Below, piece by piece: positions 34,889-44,774 of a stretch of 61,971 nt of DNA; position 1 is the stretch's first letter, and every line of letters starts with the position of its first letter. Source of the stretch: an uncultured Faecalibacterium sp. (GTDB taxonomy: Bacteria; Bacillota; Clostridia; Oscillospirales; Ruminococcaceae). Under the pieces are notes generated by a model that ran no database searches, was not told the origin of the DNA, and saw nothing but the letters and a program-made list of their open reading frames with translations. A program made the position numbers and the translations under genes. The DNA lies in assembly GCA_934540955.1 (NCBI GenBank), contig CAKTCY010000004.1, positions 1 to 61,971 of the forward strand, read 5' to 3'.

Positions 34889-34916
34889 TTGACAAATTGT
34901 CAAAAGTTGTTATACT
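34889..34916 (+). promoter_or_regulatory. Promoter with perfect palindrome over the -35
   Basis: TTGACA (34889-34894), a 16-base spacer and TATACT (34911-34916). The -35 is part of the perfect 15-base palindrome TTGACAAATTGTCAA (34889-34903), a good operator for a dimeric repressor. It drives the leader and hydrolase gene below. Confidence 0.65.
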
Positions 34917-34920
34917 AAAA

Positions 34921-34987
34921 CCATCCCAAGAGTGTTGAGATGGGGATGCACTATGTAAGAGCCCTTAGTGCGTCCTCATCTTTTTTT
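34921..34987 (+). promoter_or_regulatory. Leader attenuator: intrinsic terminator ahead of the hydrolase gene
   Basis: Within 65 bases of the promoter lies a 16-bp stem (34938-34953 with 34966-34981, 12-base loop) ending in seven Ts, a strong intrinsic terminator 50 bases before the coding start. CATCCC at 34922-34927 can pair with GGGATG (34943-34948) inside the 5' arm, a possible anti-terminator. CCCCATC (34997-35003 and 35013-35019) is complementary to the GATGGGG in the same arm. A GlpP-type antiterminator gene follows the operon at 37182. Confidence 0.6.
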
Positions 34988-35038
34988 GGTTTCCCGCCCC
35001 ATCCGCTCAAAACCCCATCACAGAAAAGGAGGATTCTC

Positions 35039-37096
35039 ATGAAACAATCTGCGAACGCCACTGCAAAGCGTTCCCGCACCGTGGTGGTGCTAGCCATCGC
35101 TGTGGCGCTGATCCTGCTGGGCAGCATCCTTGCCCAGACGTTCAACACCTCGTTCTACAACGTCAAGGTCTCCCGCATCTCCTTCGAGACGGACTCCGGC
35201 ACCCTGTCCGGCTTGCTATACCTGCCCAAGAATGTAGATGCCTCCACCCCGCACCCCGCAATCGTAACCACGCACGGCTACCTGAACAGTGCCGAAATGC
35301 AGGATGAGACTGCCATTGAAATGTCCCGCCGGGGCTATGTGGTTCTGGCGCTGGATATGTACGATCACGGTCACTCCCACGGCAATGCCGAGAATACCGG
35401 TGGTTTCTTTAACTTCTGGCCTACCTCTCTGTGGGATGCAGCGCAGTATATGTACCAGCAAGACTATGTGGCCAAGGACGCGCAGGGCAACGGTCAGATC
35501 GCCGTCAGCGGTCACTCCATGGGCGGCTTTTCCTCTGCCATGGCTCTGTATCTGGACGAAACGAACTACGCTACCACCGGTTACCGGATCATCCGGGCGG
35601 GTCTGAGCATGGGCGCCGATTACTCCTGGACCGCCTATCTGGGTCTGGACGAGGCAACCGCTGTGGCCACCTTTGGCGGTCGTACTATTGGCAAGGTTTG
35701 CGGCCAGTACGATGAATTCTTCTTTGCCGCCGACGAACCGCCCACGAAAAGCGGAACCGTCTACCGCAAAAATTATGTAGCCACCACTGCCGGCAAAACG
35801 CTGCTGGAACAGGATGATCCGCAGGCTAACACCTGGTACACCTGTGCCGATGGCGGTCAGCGTATTATTTACCAGCCCAACGAGATCCACCCGTGGAACC
35901 ACTTCTCCACCGCCTCCACCAAGGACGCTATTGAGTTTTACGCCACGGCCTTTTCGGACCAGTCCGGGCTTGTAAAGGACATTGCCTCCACCAGTCAGAT
36001 CTGGTATTGGAAGGAGATCTTTGAGCTCGTGGCGCTTGTAGGCTTCCTGCTGATGCTGGCTCCCTTGGCTCTGATGCTTATGAAGCTGCCCTTCCTGAAG
36101 AACGCCAAGCAGGCTGTGGCTTCTCCCACCCCTGCCGCCGCCACTCTGTCCGGCAAGCTGGGTACTGTCTGCCTGTTCGTTGTGGGTATGATGCTCCCTG
36201 CCATCATCTTCCCTGCTGTATACGATGCCAACACCGCGGCAGAGCCGATGCGCTGGCTGCGCTACGGCTGCGACATCGCTCTGGTGCTGTCGGCAGTGGG
36301 CATCATCCTTGCCGCCCGCAGTACGGAAGGCGACCGTAAGACCTGGCTTTCCGGCTCCGTTTGCATCCTGCTGGCTTCCTTTGCGATGCGGCATCTGGTA
36401 AGCAAGAGCGTATTCTCTACAAATGCCACATGGCAGTGCCCCACTGTCAACAGCATCGTCACTTGGGCTCTCATCTGTGCATTCATCGCAGTGGTGACGA
36501 TGGTCTGCGTCTATCTCTTTGGCGGCCGCAAGCAGCAGGGCATCACGCTGGAGCACTACGGTCTGGCTGCAAAGCCCGTGTCCGTAGCTGCCGCCTTCTG
36601 CGTGGCGCTGCTGGTCACCGTTATCGGTTACCTCTGCGTCTTTGCAGTGGATGCCATCTTCAAGACCGACTTCCGCATCTGGACCTTCGCCTTCAAGACC
36701 TTTGAGACCAGTGCGATCCCCGCGGCCGTGAAGTATATGCCCTTCTTCTTTATATATTATCTGGTCAGCGGTTCTGCCGCCGTCTCCAACACCAGCAGTG
36801 AAAAGCTGCAGGGCGGCTGGGGCTATCTGCTGGCAGCCCTCACCAACATGGGCGGTATCCTCATCTGGCTGGTGCTGCAATATGGTACTCTGTTCCGTAC
36901 CGGCGTGGCCTTCTACCCCGATCAGGCGCTCAGCGGCATCCTGCTGTTTGCTCTGGTGCCCTCTCTGGCCATTGCTTCCTGCCTTACCAAATATCTGTAC
37001 AAAAAGACCGGCAGCGTGTATGTAGCAGCCTTCCTGAACACGATCCTTATGACCATGATGACCGTGGCAAACACCGCCGTCTATTTCCAGGCATAA
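35039..37096 (+). CDS. Membrane-embedded alpha/beta hydrolase with multi-helix C-terminal domain
   Basis: A 685-residue protein. One N-terminal helix (about 15-33) leads to an alpha/beta hydrolase domain expected outside the membrane (about 45-310): THGYLNSAEMQ for the oxyanion strand, ALDMYDHGHS, and GHSMGGFSSA with the nucleophile serine near residue 161. NEIHPWNHF may hold the histidine. From about 320 to the end are nine or so hydrophobic helices with no recognised family. A hydrolase tethered to such a domain could be a lipase-type enzyme coupled to uptake or signalling; this is inference. AAAGGAGG fits the ATG at 35039. Confidence 0.7.
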   Translation: MKQSANATAKRSRTVVVLAIAVALILLGSILAQTFNTSFYNVKVSRISFETDSGTLSGLLYLPKNVDASTPHPAIVTTHGYLNSAEMQDETAIEMSRRGYVVLALDMYDHGHSHGNAENTGGFFNFWPTSLWDAAQYMYQQDYVAKDAQGNGQIAVSGHSMGGFSSAMALYLDETNYATTGYRIIRAGLSMGADYSWTAYLGLDEATAVATFGGRTIGKVCGQYDEFFFAADEPPTKSGTVYRKNYVATTAGKTLLEQDDPQANTWYTCADGGQRIIYQPNEIHPWNHFSTASTKDAIEFYATAFSDQSGLVKDIASTSQIWYWKEIFELVALVGFLLMLAPLALMLMKLPFLKNAKQAVASPTPAAATLSGKLGTVCLFVVGMMLPAIIFPAVYDANTAAEPMRWLRYGCDIALVLSAVGIILAARSTEGDRKTWLSGSVCILLASFAMRHLVSKSVFSTNATWQCPTVNSIVTWALICAFIAVVTMVCVYLFGGRKQQGITLEHYGLAAKPVSVAAAFCVALLVTVIGYLCVFAVDAIFKTDFRIWTFAFKTFETSAIPAAVKYMPFFFIYYLVSGSAAVSNTSSEKLQGGWGYLLAALTNMGGILIWLVLQYGTLFRTGVAFYPDQALSGILLFALVPSLAIASCLTKYLYKKTGSVYVAAFLNTILMTMMTVANTAVYFQA

Positions 37097-37112
37097 CCCC
37101 CGGTTCCCGCTC

Positions 37113-37143
37113 AAGGGCCGCACAGCGTTGTGCGGCCCTTTTC
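37113..37143 (+). terminator. Terminator of the membrane hydrolase gene
   Basis: AAGGGCCGCACA pairs with TGTGCGGCCCTT, then TTCT. GlpP's start follows 42 bases later, so partial read-through is possible. Confidence 0.75.
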
Positions 37144-37181
37144 TACAGCCGGATGCCGGACAGAAAAAAGGAGTCCCACCT

Positions 37182-37745
37182 ATGCATTTTCATGTCGAAA
37201 CGCTGCTCAGTGAGCCGGTGATCGCTGCCGTAAAGACCGAAGCTGCCCTCACCGCCGCGCTGGCCTCCCCCTGCAGCACCATTTTTCTGCTTGCCAGCAC
37301 GCTGGTCAATGTGGAAGGAATGGTGCAGCGCATCCAGCAGGCCGGCAAGCTGGCCGTGGTGCACATTGATCTGGTGGACGGCCTTTCGGGCCGGGATATC
37401 GCTGTGGACTCGCTGATCGCCTTGTGCCATCCGGACGGCATCATCTCCACCCACCCCACCCTGATCCGCCGTGCCCGGCATCGGGGTCTGCTGACCATCC
37501 AGCGGGCGTTTATTCTGGATTCCCTTTCCCTCACCACCCTTTCCGGCCAGCTGGAGCTGGGCAAGCCGGACTTTGTGGAGATCCTGCCGGGCATCCTGCC
37601 CCGGATCATCACCGAGATCAGCACCCAGACCCCGGTGCCCATCATTGCCGGGGGACTGCTGCGGGACAAGGCCGATGTCATTGCCGCCATGCGCGCCGGT
37701 GCCGCCGCCGTTTCCACCTCGGCACCAAGCCTATGGGATGCTTAA
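37182..37745 (+). CDS. glpP: GlpP-type glycerol-3-phosphate-responsive antiterminator
   Basis: A 187-residue TIM-barrel-like protein of the GlpP family. VVHIDLVDGLSGRDIAVDSL (about 58-77), PDGIISTHPTLI and FVEILPGILPRIITEI, then IIAGGLLRDKADV are the family's strands. In Bacillus subtilis, GlpP with glycerol-3-phosphate lets transcription pass leader terminators of glp genes. Here it lies directly after a gene that has a leader terminator and encodes an alpha/beta hydrolase, which suggests that leader as its target (inference). AAGGAG lies eight bases before the ATG at 37182. Confidence 0.85.
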   Translation: MHFHVETLLSEPVIAAVKTEAALTAALASPCSTIFLLASTLVNVEGMVQRIQQAGKLAVVHIDLVDGLSGRDIAVDSLIALCHPDGIISTHPTLIRRARHRGLLTIQRAFILDSLSLTTLSGQLELGKPDFVEILPGILPRIITEISTQTPVPIIAGGLLRDKADVIAAMRAGAAAVSTSAPSLWDA

Positions 37746-37753
37746 ATGCAAAA

Positions 37754-37806
37754 GAATAAGCCCGCCCCGGGGACAGCTTGCTGTCCCCGGGGCGGGCTTA
37801 TTTATT
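37754..37806 (+). terminator. Terminator of glpP
   Basis: A very long stem (AATAAGCCCGCCCCGGGG... with its complement, 22 bp) and a T-rich tail. It also faces the end of the trp operon. Confidence 0.88.
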
Positions 37807-37932
37807 TTGGGTAAGGAACGATGCAAATGCAATGGGTGGGAAAGGGAGCGTATCAGCCCGGCATCTGCGACTTTGGCATAATTGCCAATAAGCGAAGCTT
37901 TTGCCCACAGAAGCTTCCCTTGCGCTGGCGCT

Positions 37933-38706
37933 TTAGCCGCCCACGGCGTCCTTCATGCGCTTGACGTAGGCACCGATCTGTTCCGGTGCGGCGGTGCCGT
38001 ACTGCTTTAGCAGCTTGATGATGGCCGAGCCGACGATGGCACCATCGGCGATGCCCGCCATCTTTGCGGCCTGCTCCGGGGTGGAGATGCCAAAGCCGAT
38101 GGCGCAGGGCGTCTTAGTGTTCTCCCGCACCACCTTTACAATGGCGGCAAGGTCGGTCCTGATCTCGCTGCGGGTGCCGGTGACGCCAAGGCTGGACACG
38201 ATATACAAAAAGCCCTCCGCTTCCTTGGCGATCATGGCAATGCGGTTTTCCGAGGTGGGTGCGATCATGGAGATAAGGTCTACGCCGTACTGGCGGCAGA
38301 TGGGCGCAAACTCATCCTTTTCCTCATAGGGCAGGTCGGGCAGGATCAGCCCGTCGATGCCGATGGCTGCGCAGGTGGAGACAAACCGCTCGGCCCCGTA
38401 GGAGAACACGACATTGGCATAGGTCATGAACACCATGGGGATGGTCACATCCCGGCGCACCTCCCGCACAAGGTCAAAGACCTTATCGGTGGTGGTGCCT
38501 GCCTGCAGGGCGCGGAGGTTTGCGCCCTGAATCACCGGGCCCTCGGCGGTAGGGTCGGAAAAGGGGATGCCCAGCTCAATGAGGTCGGCACCGTTTGCAG
38601 CCATGGCGCGGATGGCGGCGGCGGTGGTTTTTAAGTCCGGGTCGCCGCAGGTGATGAACGGAATAAACGCCTTGCCGTCTGCAAAGGCCTTGGCAATGTT
38701 ACTCAT
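37933..38706 (-). CDS. trpA: Tryptophan synthase alpha subunit
   Basis: A 257-residue TIM-barrel enzyme that cleaves indole-3-glycerol phosphate to indole and glyceraldehyde-3-phosphate. The catalytic glutamate and aspartate are in [16 protein letters not shown] (about 40-55), and [12 protein letters not shown] near 120 is also typical. It overlaps trpB by eight bases and has GGGGAGG six bases before its ATG. Last gene of trpEGDCFBA. Confidence 0.97.
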   Translation of the reverse strand: MSNIAKAFADGKAFIPFITCGDPDLKTTAAAIRAMAANGADLIELGIPFSDPTAEGPVIQGANLRALQAGTTTDKVFDLVREVRRDVTIPMVFMTYANVVFSYGAERFVSTCAAIGIDGLILPDLPYEEKDEFAPICRQYGVDLISMIAPTSENRIAMIAKEAEGFLYIVSSLGVTGTRSEIRTDLAAIVKVVRENTKTPCAIGFGISTPEQAAKMAGIADGAIVGSAIIKLLKQYGTAAPEQIGAYVKRMKDAVGG

Positions 38707-39889
38707 GAAGATCCTCCCCTCTGTAGCGGGCAATGGCGGCGCAATCCTTATCGCCGCGGCCGGAAATGGTGATGACGATGAGCTTGTCCTTCTCCATGGC
38801 GGGTGCCAGCTTGATGGCCTGTGCCACGGCGTGGGCGGACTCGATGGCCGGGATGATGCCCTCGGTGCGTGCCAGATACTCAAAGGCGTTCACGGCTTCA
38901 TCGTCGGTAACGGCTACATATTCGGCACGGCCGATATCGTGCAGCCATGCGTGCTCCGGGCCGATGCCGGGGTAATCCAGACCGGCGGAGATGGAGTACA
39001 CCGGCGCGATCTGGCCGTATTCGTCCTGACAGAAATAGGACTTCATGCCGTGGAAGATGCCCAGACGCCCCGTGTTGATGGTGGCGGCAGTCTCGAAGGT
39101 ATCAATGCCGCGGCCTGCGGCCTCGCAGCCGATCAGGCGCACGCTCTTATCGTTGATAAAGTTGTAGAAGCTGCCGATGGCGTTGGAGCCGCCGCCCACG
39201 CAGGCAATGACGGCATCCGGCAGACGGCCTTCCTTTTCCAGCAGCTGCTCCTTGATCTCCTTGGAGATGACCGCCTGAAAATCGCGCACGATGGTGGGGA
39301 AGGGGTGCGGCCCCATCACCGAGCCAAGGCAGTAGTGGGTGTCGCTGATGCGGCTGGTCCACTCGCGCATGGCTTCGGACACGGCATCCTTCAGCGTGCC
39401 GGTGCCGCTGGTAACGGGGATGACCTCTGCGCCCAAAAGACGCATCCGGTAGACGTTCAGCGCCTGACGCTTGGTGTCCTCCTCGCCCATGAACACCACG
39501 CACTCCATGCCCATCAGGGCGGCAGCGGTGGCCGTGGCTACGCCGTGCTGGCCTGCGCCGGTCTCGGCGATAAGGCGGGTCTTGCCCATCTTTTTGGCAA
39601 GCAGTGCCTGCCCGAGGACGTTGTTGATCTTGTGTGCGCCGGTGTGGTTCAGATCCTCGCGCTTGAGGTAGATCTTTGCACCGCCGAGATCCTCGGTCAT
39701 CTTTTTTGCGTAGTACAGGCGGCTGGGGCGGCCTGCGTACTCGTTGAACAGCTCGGTGAGCTCCCGGTTGAACTCCGGGTCGTCCTTATAATGGTTGTAG
39801 GCTTCCTCCAGTTCGATCACGGCATTCATCAGCGTTTCGGGGATATACTGCCCGCCGTGGATGCCAAAGCGTCCGTTGGGGTTCGTCAT
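38699..39889 (-). CDS. trpB: Tryptophan synthase beta subunit
   Basis: A 396-residue PLP enzyme that condenses indole with serine. The PLP lysine is in [15 protein letters not shown] (about 75-89), the catalytic glutamate in [11 protein letters not shown], and the phosphate loop is [12 protein letters not shown] near 230. Family length is normal (type 1 TrpB). It is seven bases from trpF and overlaps trpA. Confidence 0.97.
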   Translation of the reverse strand: MTNPNGRFGIHGGQYIPETLMNAVIELEEAYNHYKDDPEFNRELTELFNEYAGRPSRLYYAKKMTEDLGGAKIYLKREDLNHTGAHKINNVLGQALLAKKMGKTRLIAETGAGQHGVATATAAALMGMECVVFMGEEDTKRQALNVYRMRLLGAEVIPVTSGTGTLKDAVSEAMREWTSRISDTHYCLGSVMGPHPFPTIVRDFQAVISKEIKEQLLEKEGRLPDAVIACVGGGSNAIGSFYNFINDKSVRLIGCEAAGRGIDTFETAATINTGRLGIFHGMKSYFCQDEYGQIAPVYSISAGLDYPGIGPEHAWLHDIGRAEYVAVTDDEAVNAFEYLARTEGIIPAIESAHAVAQAIKLAPAMEKDKLIVITISGRGDKDCAAIARYRGEDLHE

Positions 39890-39895
39890 GGTCGT

Positions 39896-40516
39896 TCATT
39901 CCTTTCCTTCGTTGTCCTGTCCGCGTACAGCGGCCGCAAAGGCCGCCATTTTTGCGGGGTCCTTTTTCCCGGCGGTCTCAATGCCGGAGCTTACATCCAC
40001 CGCGTACGGGTGCAGCCGGGTCACGGCGTCTGCTGCATTGTCTGCATCCAGCCCGCCGGCCAGAATGTAAGGCCGCGGAAAGCCCTGCAGCAGCTTCCAG
40101 TTGAACACCGTGCCGGTGCCCCCCGCGCCGGAGTCCAGCAGTACCATGTCTGCCGTGCTTCGGGCGGCTGCGGCTAAGCCTGCGGCAGTTTCCGCCCGGA
40201 AGGCCTGCCAGAGCGGCTTTGCGGTCAGGCTGCGCAGCCGGGCAAGGTAAGCGGCATCCTCCTGCCCGTGCAGCTGGGCAATGTCGATGACTTTTTCGTT
40301 CAGCAGCAGGGCGACCGCCTCCGGCGGTTCGTTCACGAACACGCCCACCGCCTTGATGGCGGGGTCAAGCCTTGCCCGGAGCAGCGCCGCCTGCTGCGGG
40401 GATACATACCGCTTGCTCTTGGGGGCAAACACAAAGCCGATGTATTCCGGCTTCAGCGCGTTTGCCGCCGCGATATCCTCCGCACGGGTCAGGCCGCAGA
40501 ATTTGATCCTGGTCAT
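39896..40516 (-). CDS. trpF: Phosphoribosylanthranilate isomerase
   Basis: A 206-residue TIM barrel. The N-terminal KFCGLTRAED holds the catalytic cysteine, DIAQLHGQE and LLDSGAGGTGTVFNW the phosphate-binding and catalytic loops, and ILAGGLDADN the late strand. Its start lies one base after the trpC stop, so translation is probably coupled. Confidence 0.95.
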   Translation of the reverse strand: MTRIKFCGLTRAEDIAAANALKPEYIGFVFAPKSKRYVSPQQAALLRARLDPAIKAVGVFVNEPPEAVALLLNEKVIDIAQLHGQEDAAYLARLRSLTAKPLWQAFRAETAAGLAAAARSTADMVLLDSGAGGTGTVFNWKLLQGFPRPYILAGGLDADNAADAVTRLHPYAVDVSSGIETAGKKDPAKMAAFAAAVRGQDNEGKE

Positions 40517-40517
40517 A

Positions 40518-41300
40518 TCACAACAGCCCTTTCAGCTCCCGCAGCTTTGCGGTCTTGTCCGGTGCACGCATGAGCGTTTCGCCAATGAGCACGGCGTCCG
40601 CCCCGATGGCGGCAAGCCCGGCAACGTCCTCGGCGGTTTTTACGCCGCTCTCCGAAACAAAGAGCACATCCTGCGGGATACGCGCCCGCAGACGGCGGCT
40701 GTTTTCGGTGTCCACCGTGAAGGTCTTCAGGTTGCGGTTGTTCACGCCGAGGATGCGTGCCCCGGCGGCAAGCGCCCGGTCCACCTCGGCATCATCGTGG
40801 GCCTCCACCAGAGCGGAAAGCCCCAAGTCCTCGCAGATGGCAAGATATTCCCGCAGCTGTGCATCGTCCAGAATGGCACAGATGAGCAGCACTGCCGATG
40901 CACCGAGAAGCTTTGCTTCATAGATCATGTAGTCATCCACCGTAAAATCCTTGCGCAGACAGGGCGTGGAGACGGCAGAGGATATCTCTTTTAAATAGCT
41001 GTCACTGCCCAAGAACCACTTTGGCTCTGTGAGCACTGAAATGGCGTCTGCCCCGGCGGCCTCGTATTCCTTGGCAATTTGCAGGTACGGAAAATCCGGT
41101 GCGATCAGCCCCTTGGAGGGTGACGCCTTTTTGCACTCGCAGATGAAGGAGAGCCCCGGCTTTGCCAGTGCTTTTTCAAAGCGGAGATCGCCCTTCGGCA
41201 GCGACAGCGCCTGCCGCTTGATCTCGGCAAGCGGGGTCTGCCGCTTGGCTTCCGCCACCCGCTGCCGGGCGGCGGAAGCCAGCTGGTCTAAAATGTTCAT
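40518..41300 (-). CDS. trpC: Indole-3-glycerol phosphate synthase
   Basis: A 260-residue TIM barrel. [15 protein letters not shown] (about 52-66) contains the catalytic lysine, [18 protein letters not shown] the second active-site segment, and [11 protein letters not shown] and [12 protein letters not shown] the phosphate loops. It overlaps trpD by four bases (ATGA). Confidence 0.96.
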   Translation of the reverse strand: MNILDQLASAARQRVAEAKRQTPLAEIKRQALSLPKGDLRFEKALAKPGLSFICECKKASPSKGLIAPDFPYLQIAKEYEAAGADAISVLTEPKWFLGSDSYLKEISSAVSTPCLRKDFTVDDYMIYEAKLLGASAVLLICAILDDAQLREYLAICEDLGLSALVEAHDDAEVDRALAAGARILGVNNRNLKTFTVDTENSRRLRARIPQDVLFVSESGVKTAEDVAGLAAIGADAVLIGETLMRAPDKTAKLRELKGLL

Positions 41301-42328
41301 GCGGTCTCCTCCGGGCGGTTGCTCACGGCGATGAACTTTTCCAGCACAGCCGCCGCCTTGCCGCTGTCGATCAGCTGCGCCGCCAGCGCGATACCGTCTG
41401 CCATGGTCTCAGCCTTGCCGCCGATGTAAAGGGAAGCGCCCGCGTTCAGCAGCACAGCGTCCCGCTTGGGGCCTTTTTCCCCGGCAAGGATCGCCCGGGT
41501 GATGGCGGCGTTTTCGGCCGGGGTGCCGCCCACAAGGTCGGCCTTTTCGCAGCGGGTCAGCCCGAGCTGCTCCGGCGTGATGGTGTAGCACCTGTACCAG
41601 CCATCCTTGATCTCGCAGACCTTGGTGGGAGCGCTGAGGGAGAGCTCGTCCAGCTTATCCTTGCCGTAGACCACCATACCGCGCCGGACGCCCAGACTGA
41701 CAAGCACCTGCGCCAGCGGCTCCACCAGATATTCATCGTAGACGCCCAGCAGCTGCAGCTTGGGAGAGCCGGGGTTGGTGAGCGGGCCAAGAATGTTGAA
41801 CACGGTGCGGAAGCCCAGTTCCCTGCGGATGGGTCCCACATATTTCATGGAGGTGTGGTACTTCTGCGCAAAGAAGAAGCAGATGCCCACCTCCTGCAGC
41901 AGCTCCACGCAGCGGGCGGGGCTTTGCTGGATGTTCACGCCCAGCGCCTCCAGACAGTCGGCGGTGCCGCACTGGGAGGAGGACGCCCGGTTGCCGTGCT
42001 TGGCTACCTTCATGCCGCCTGCCGCCGCCACCAGCGCCGAGGTGGTGGAGATGTTAAAGCTATGGGCGTTGTCGCCGCCGGTGCCCACGATCTCAAAGAG
42101 GTCCATGCCGGTCTCCACCTTGGTGGCGTGGTCGCGCATGGCGGCGGCGCAGCCTGCAATTTCATCGGTGGTCTCCGCCTTGGTGCTCTTGGTGGAAAGC
42201 GCTGCAAGGAAGGCGGCGTTCTGGGTGGGGGAGGTCTCGCCGCTCATGATCTCGTTCATGACAGCGTAGGCTTCGTCGTAGGTCAGATCCTGTTTATTGA
42301 CGATCTTTGCAATGGCTTCCTTGATCAT
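41297..42328 (-). CDS. trpD: Anthranilate phosphoribosyltransferase
   Basis: A 343-residue enzyme that joins anthranilate to PRPP. The PRPP motif [16 protein letters not shown] (about 79-94), [18 protein letters not shown] near 110, and the R-x-E-L-G-x-R-T-V-F segment near 165 are intact. It follows trpG by three bases and has GGAGGG eight bases before its ATG. Confidence 0.96.
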   Translation of the reverse strand: MIKEAIAKIVNKQDLTYDEAYAVMNEIMSGETSPTQNAAFLAALSTKSTKAETTDEIAGCAAAMRDHATKVETGMDLFEIVGTGGDNAHSFNISTTSALVAAAGGMKVAKHGNRASSSQCGTADCLEALGVNIQQSPARCVELLQEVGICFFFAQKYHTSMKYVGPIRRELGFRTVFNILGPLTNPGSPKLQLLGVYDEYLVEPLAQVLVSLGVRRGMVVYGKDKLDELSLSAPTKVCEIKDGWYRCYTITPEQLGLTRCEKADLVGGTPAENAAITRAILAGEKGPKRDAVLLNAGASLYIGGKAETMADGIALAAQLIDSGKAAAVLEKFIAVSNRPEETA

Positions 42329-42331
42329 TTT

Positions 42332-42898
42332 TTAACCCTCCATAAAATTCTTCAAGATCAGCCGACCCTGCGGGGTCAGGATAGATTCCGGGTGGAACTG
42401 CACCCCGTAGATGGGGTATTTTGTGTGCTGCACCGCCATCACCTCGCCGTCGGCGGTGCGGGCGGTGATTTTAAGCTCCGGCGGCAGGGTGGCGGGGTCT
42501 GCCGCCAGCGAGTGATACCGCGCCACCAGCAGCGGGGCTTTGCAGCCGCAGAACAGCGGGCACGCGGGGTCAAACTCTACCTCGGACTGCTTGCCGTGCA
42601 TGAGCTGCTTTGCGTAGGTGATCGTTGCACCAAAGGCCGCGCAGATGGCCTGATGTCCAAGGCAGACGCCCAGCGTGGGGATCTCCCTGCCCAGGGTGCG
42701 GGCAGCCTCCAGCGTGATGCCGGCAGCCTCCGGTCTGCCGGGCCCCGGTGAAAGGATGATGCGCGCCGGGTGCAAGGCGCGGAGCTCGTCCAAGGTCAGC
42801 GCATCGTTGCGGATGACCCGGATGCCGGGGTCCAGCTCACCTACCAGCTGGTAGAGGTTGTAGGAAAAGCTGTCGTAGTTGTCGATCAGCAGTGTCAT
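42332..42898 (-). CDS. trpG: Anthranilate synthase component II (glutamine amidotransferase)
   Basis: A 188-residue class I amidotransferase that supplies ammonia to TrpE. IDNYDSFSYNL opens the protein, LSPGPGRPEAAG is the oxyanion region, and the catalytic cysteine is in GVCLGHQAI near residue 80. His/Glu of the triad are in VQFHPESILTPQG. The ATG at 42898 overlaps the trpE stop by four bases. Confidence 0.96.
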   Translation of the reverse strand: MTLLIDNYDSFSYNLYQLVGELDPGIRVIRNDALTLDELRALHPARIILSPGPGRPEAAGITLEAARTLGREIPTLGVCLGHQAICAAFGATITYAKQLMHGKQSEVEFDPACPLFCGCKAPLLVARYHSLAADPATLPPELKITARTADGEVMAVQHTKYPIYGVQFHPESILTPQGRLILKNFMEG

Positions 42899-44367
42899 AA
42901 GCCTTCCTCCTGTGCCTGACGGAGTGCGCTGACCACGGCCTGCGCCTTGTTGATGCACTCCTGATATTCCTTTTCGGGCACCGAGTCTGCCACGATGCCT
43001 GCACCGCTGCGGACGAACACCTGCCCGTTTTTCTTGTAGGCGATGCGGATGGCGATGCAGGTGTCCATGTTGCCGGTAAAATCAATGTAGCCGATGGCAC
43101 CGCCGTAGATGCCGCGTTTGTTGTTTTCCAACTCCCCGATCAGCTGGCAGGCGCGTATTTTGGGTGCACCGGAAAGAGTGCCTGCCGGAAGCACCGCCTC
43201 GATGGCGTCCAGTGCATCGCATTTCGGCCGCAGCTGGCCGCGCACGGTGGAGCCGATGTGCATCACATGGGAATACCGCTCGATGGAGTGCAGCTTTTCC
43301 ACTTCTACCGTACCGAAGCGGCTCACCTTGCCAAGATCGTTGCGGCCAAGGTCTACCAGCATATTGTGCTCGGCCAGCTCCTTTTCGTCTGCCAGCAGCT
43401 CCGCCTCCAGCGCCTTGTCCTCGGCATCGGTCCTTCCGCGCGGGCGGGTGCCGGCCAGCGGAAAGGTATGCAGTACGCCGTCCTCCAGCTTGACCAGCGT
43501 TTCCGGCGAAGCACCGGCTACCTCTACGTCCGTACCGGAAAAATAGAACATATACGGCGAGGGGTTGATGGTGCGCAGCATCCGGTAAGCGCCCAGCAGA
43601 CTGCCCTCAAAGGGTGCTGCCAGCCGGTTGGAAAGCACGATCTGGAAGATCTCGCCCTCATGGATGGCGTGCTTTGCCTTTTCCACCATTGCGCAGTAGG
43701 CGGCCTTGTCAAAAAGCGGGGTCACCTCGCCCAGCAGCCTGCCTGCGGCTTCCTGCTTTTGGGTGCCCGTCTGCAGCAGCTGCGCCAGCTGCTGCAACCG
43801 AAGAACGGCTTTGTTGTAGTTCGTTTCCAGCGCATCCGGCTGCAGCGGCATATTTACGATGAGCACGATCTTCTGCCGCAGATTGTCAAAGGCGATGACC
43901 TGATCGAAAAGCATCAGATCCACATCCTTGAAGCTTTCGGTATCCTGCGCTCCGGTGCGGGCCTTCGGCTCGCTGTAGCCGAGGTAATCGTAGGAAAAGT
44001 AGCCCACAAGACCGCCGGTGAAGGTGGGCAGCTGTGCAAAGCGCGGGCTTTTGTATTGTGCAAGGATTTCCCGCAGCGTCTGCGAGGGATTTTGCGTTTC
44101 AAAGGTAAGCTCCCCGGCCTTCATCACGCCGTTGCGGCAGGTGATCTCCATTTTAGGGTCAAGACCCAGAAAGGTGTAGCGTCCCCACTTTTCGCTGGGC
44201 TGGGCACTTTCCAGCAGGTAGCAGTGGGTGGAAACGTTCTTCAAAATCTTCAGCGCCTCGATGGGCGTGCAGATGTCGGATAAGATCTCGCCGCTGACCG
44301 GCAGCACCTTGTAACCGCCCGCCGCCGCAATGGTTTTTACTTCGTCCAGTGCAGGCCGTATCTTCAT
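42895..44367 (-). CDS. trpE: Anthranilate synthase component I
   Basis: A 490-residue chorismate-using enzyme. ESAQPSEKWGRYTFLGLDP (about 43-61) includes the serine motif of the tryptophan feedback site. MVDLGRNDLGKVSRFG, GTLSGAPKIRA and GAGIVADSVPEKEY are chorismate-site signatures in the C-terminal half. The ATG at 44367 is chosen because AAAGGGG lies upstream; the frame stays open into the T-box, which is not coding. First gene of the operon. Confidence 0.96.
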   Translation of the reverse strand: MKIRPALDEVKTIAAAGGYKVLPVSGEILSDICTPIEALKILKNVSTHCYLLESAQPSEKWGRYTFLGLDPKMEITCRNGVMKAGELTFETQNPSQTLREILAQYKSPRFAQLPTFTGGLVGYFSYDYLGYSEPKARTGAQDTESFKDVDLMLFDQVIAFDNLRQKIVLIVNMPLQPDALETNYNKAVLRLQQLAQLLQTGTQKQEAAGRLLGEVTPLFDKAAYCAMVEKAKHAIHEGEIFQIVLSNRLAAPFEGSLLGAYRMLRTINPSPYMFYFSGTDVEVAGASPETLVKLEDGVLHTFPLAGTRPRGRTDAEDKALEAELLADEKELAEHNMLVDLGRNDLGKVSRFGTVEVEKLHSIERYSHVMHIGSTVRGQLRPKCDALDAIEAVLPAGTLSGAPKIRACQLIGELENNKRGIYGGAIGYIDFTGNMDTCIAIRIAYKKNGQVFVRSGAGIVADSVPEKEYQECINKAQAVVSALRQAQEEGL

Positions 44368-44393
44368 AGCCGCTACCCCTTTCTGCGTCAAAC

Positions 44394-44745
44394 AAAAAAA
44401 CTCCCCCGGCCTTCTGCCGGAGGAGTGTAAAAGAAAAACGCCCCGGACAGAAGAAGCCTCTTCTGTCAAGGACGAATAAAGTTTGACCTTTGATCCGCGG
44501 TGCCACCCTGACTTCATGGGAACGACCCCATGCACTTGCGGGATGCCAACACATCCCCGGCAACTGACGTATGCCCTACGTTGCAGAATACTGTGCGGCA
44601 AAAGCGCCGCAGTTCCCTGCACCCTCAGCGGTCCATTTCGGGAAAAAGCAACGCAACGCCGCCTTTTCCTTGACGAACTGTTTCCGGTCTGCTTCTCAGC
44701 TGCGCAGGCTCTCTGTACAGGCATGGTTCGCCGTTATCTCCGCTT
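44394..44745 (-). promoter_or_regulatory. Tryptophan T-box leader of the trp operon
   Basis: On the minus strand the leader shows the T-box hallmark AGGGTGGCACCGCGG (44510-44495). Upstream, in the Stem I region, are an ACAGAGAGCC element and GCTGAGAAG. A TGG codon in GAAATGGACC (44635-44633) is the best specifier candidate, matching tRNA-Trp and the downstream genes. The terminator is CTCCTCCGGC / GCCGGGGGAG with seven Ts, directly before the trpE ribosome site. Uncharged tRNA-Trp should pair with the specifier and T-box sequence and allow transcription. Confidence 0.9.
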
Positions 44746-44774
44746 CAACGGTTTAGTGTATTGAATTTTTCTTT

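Noticed and set aside
38567..40177. 536-codon plus-strand frame across trpA-trpB-trpF
   Set aside because: It runs opposite three clearly conserved trp genes and has no plausible ribosome site or protein family.
42368..44724. Extended trpE start at 44724 inside the leader
   Set aside because: The first 119 codons lie in the T-box and terminator; the ATG at 44367 has the ribosome site and matches normal TrpE length.
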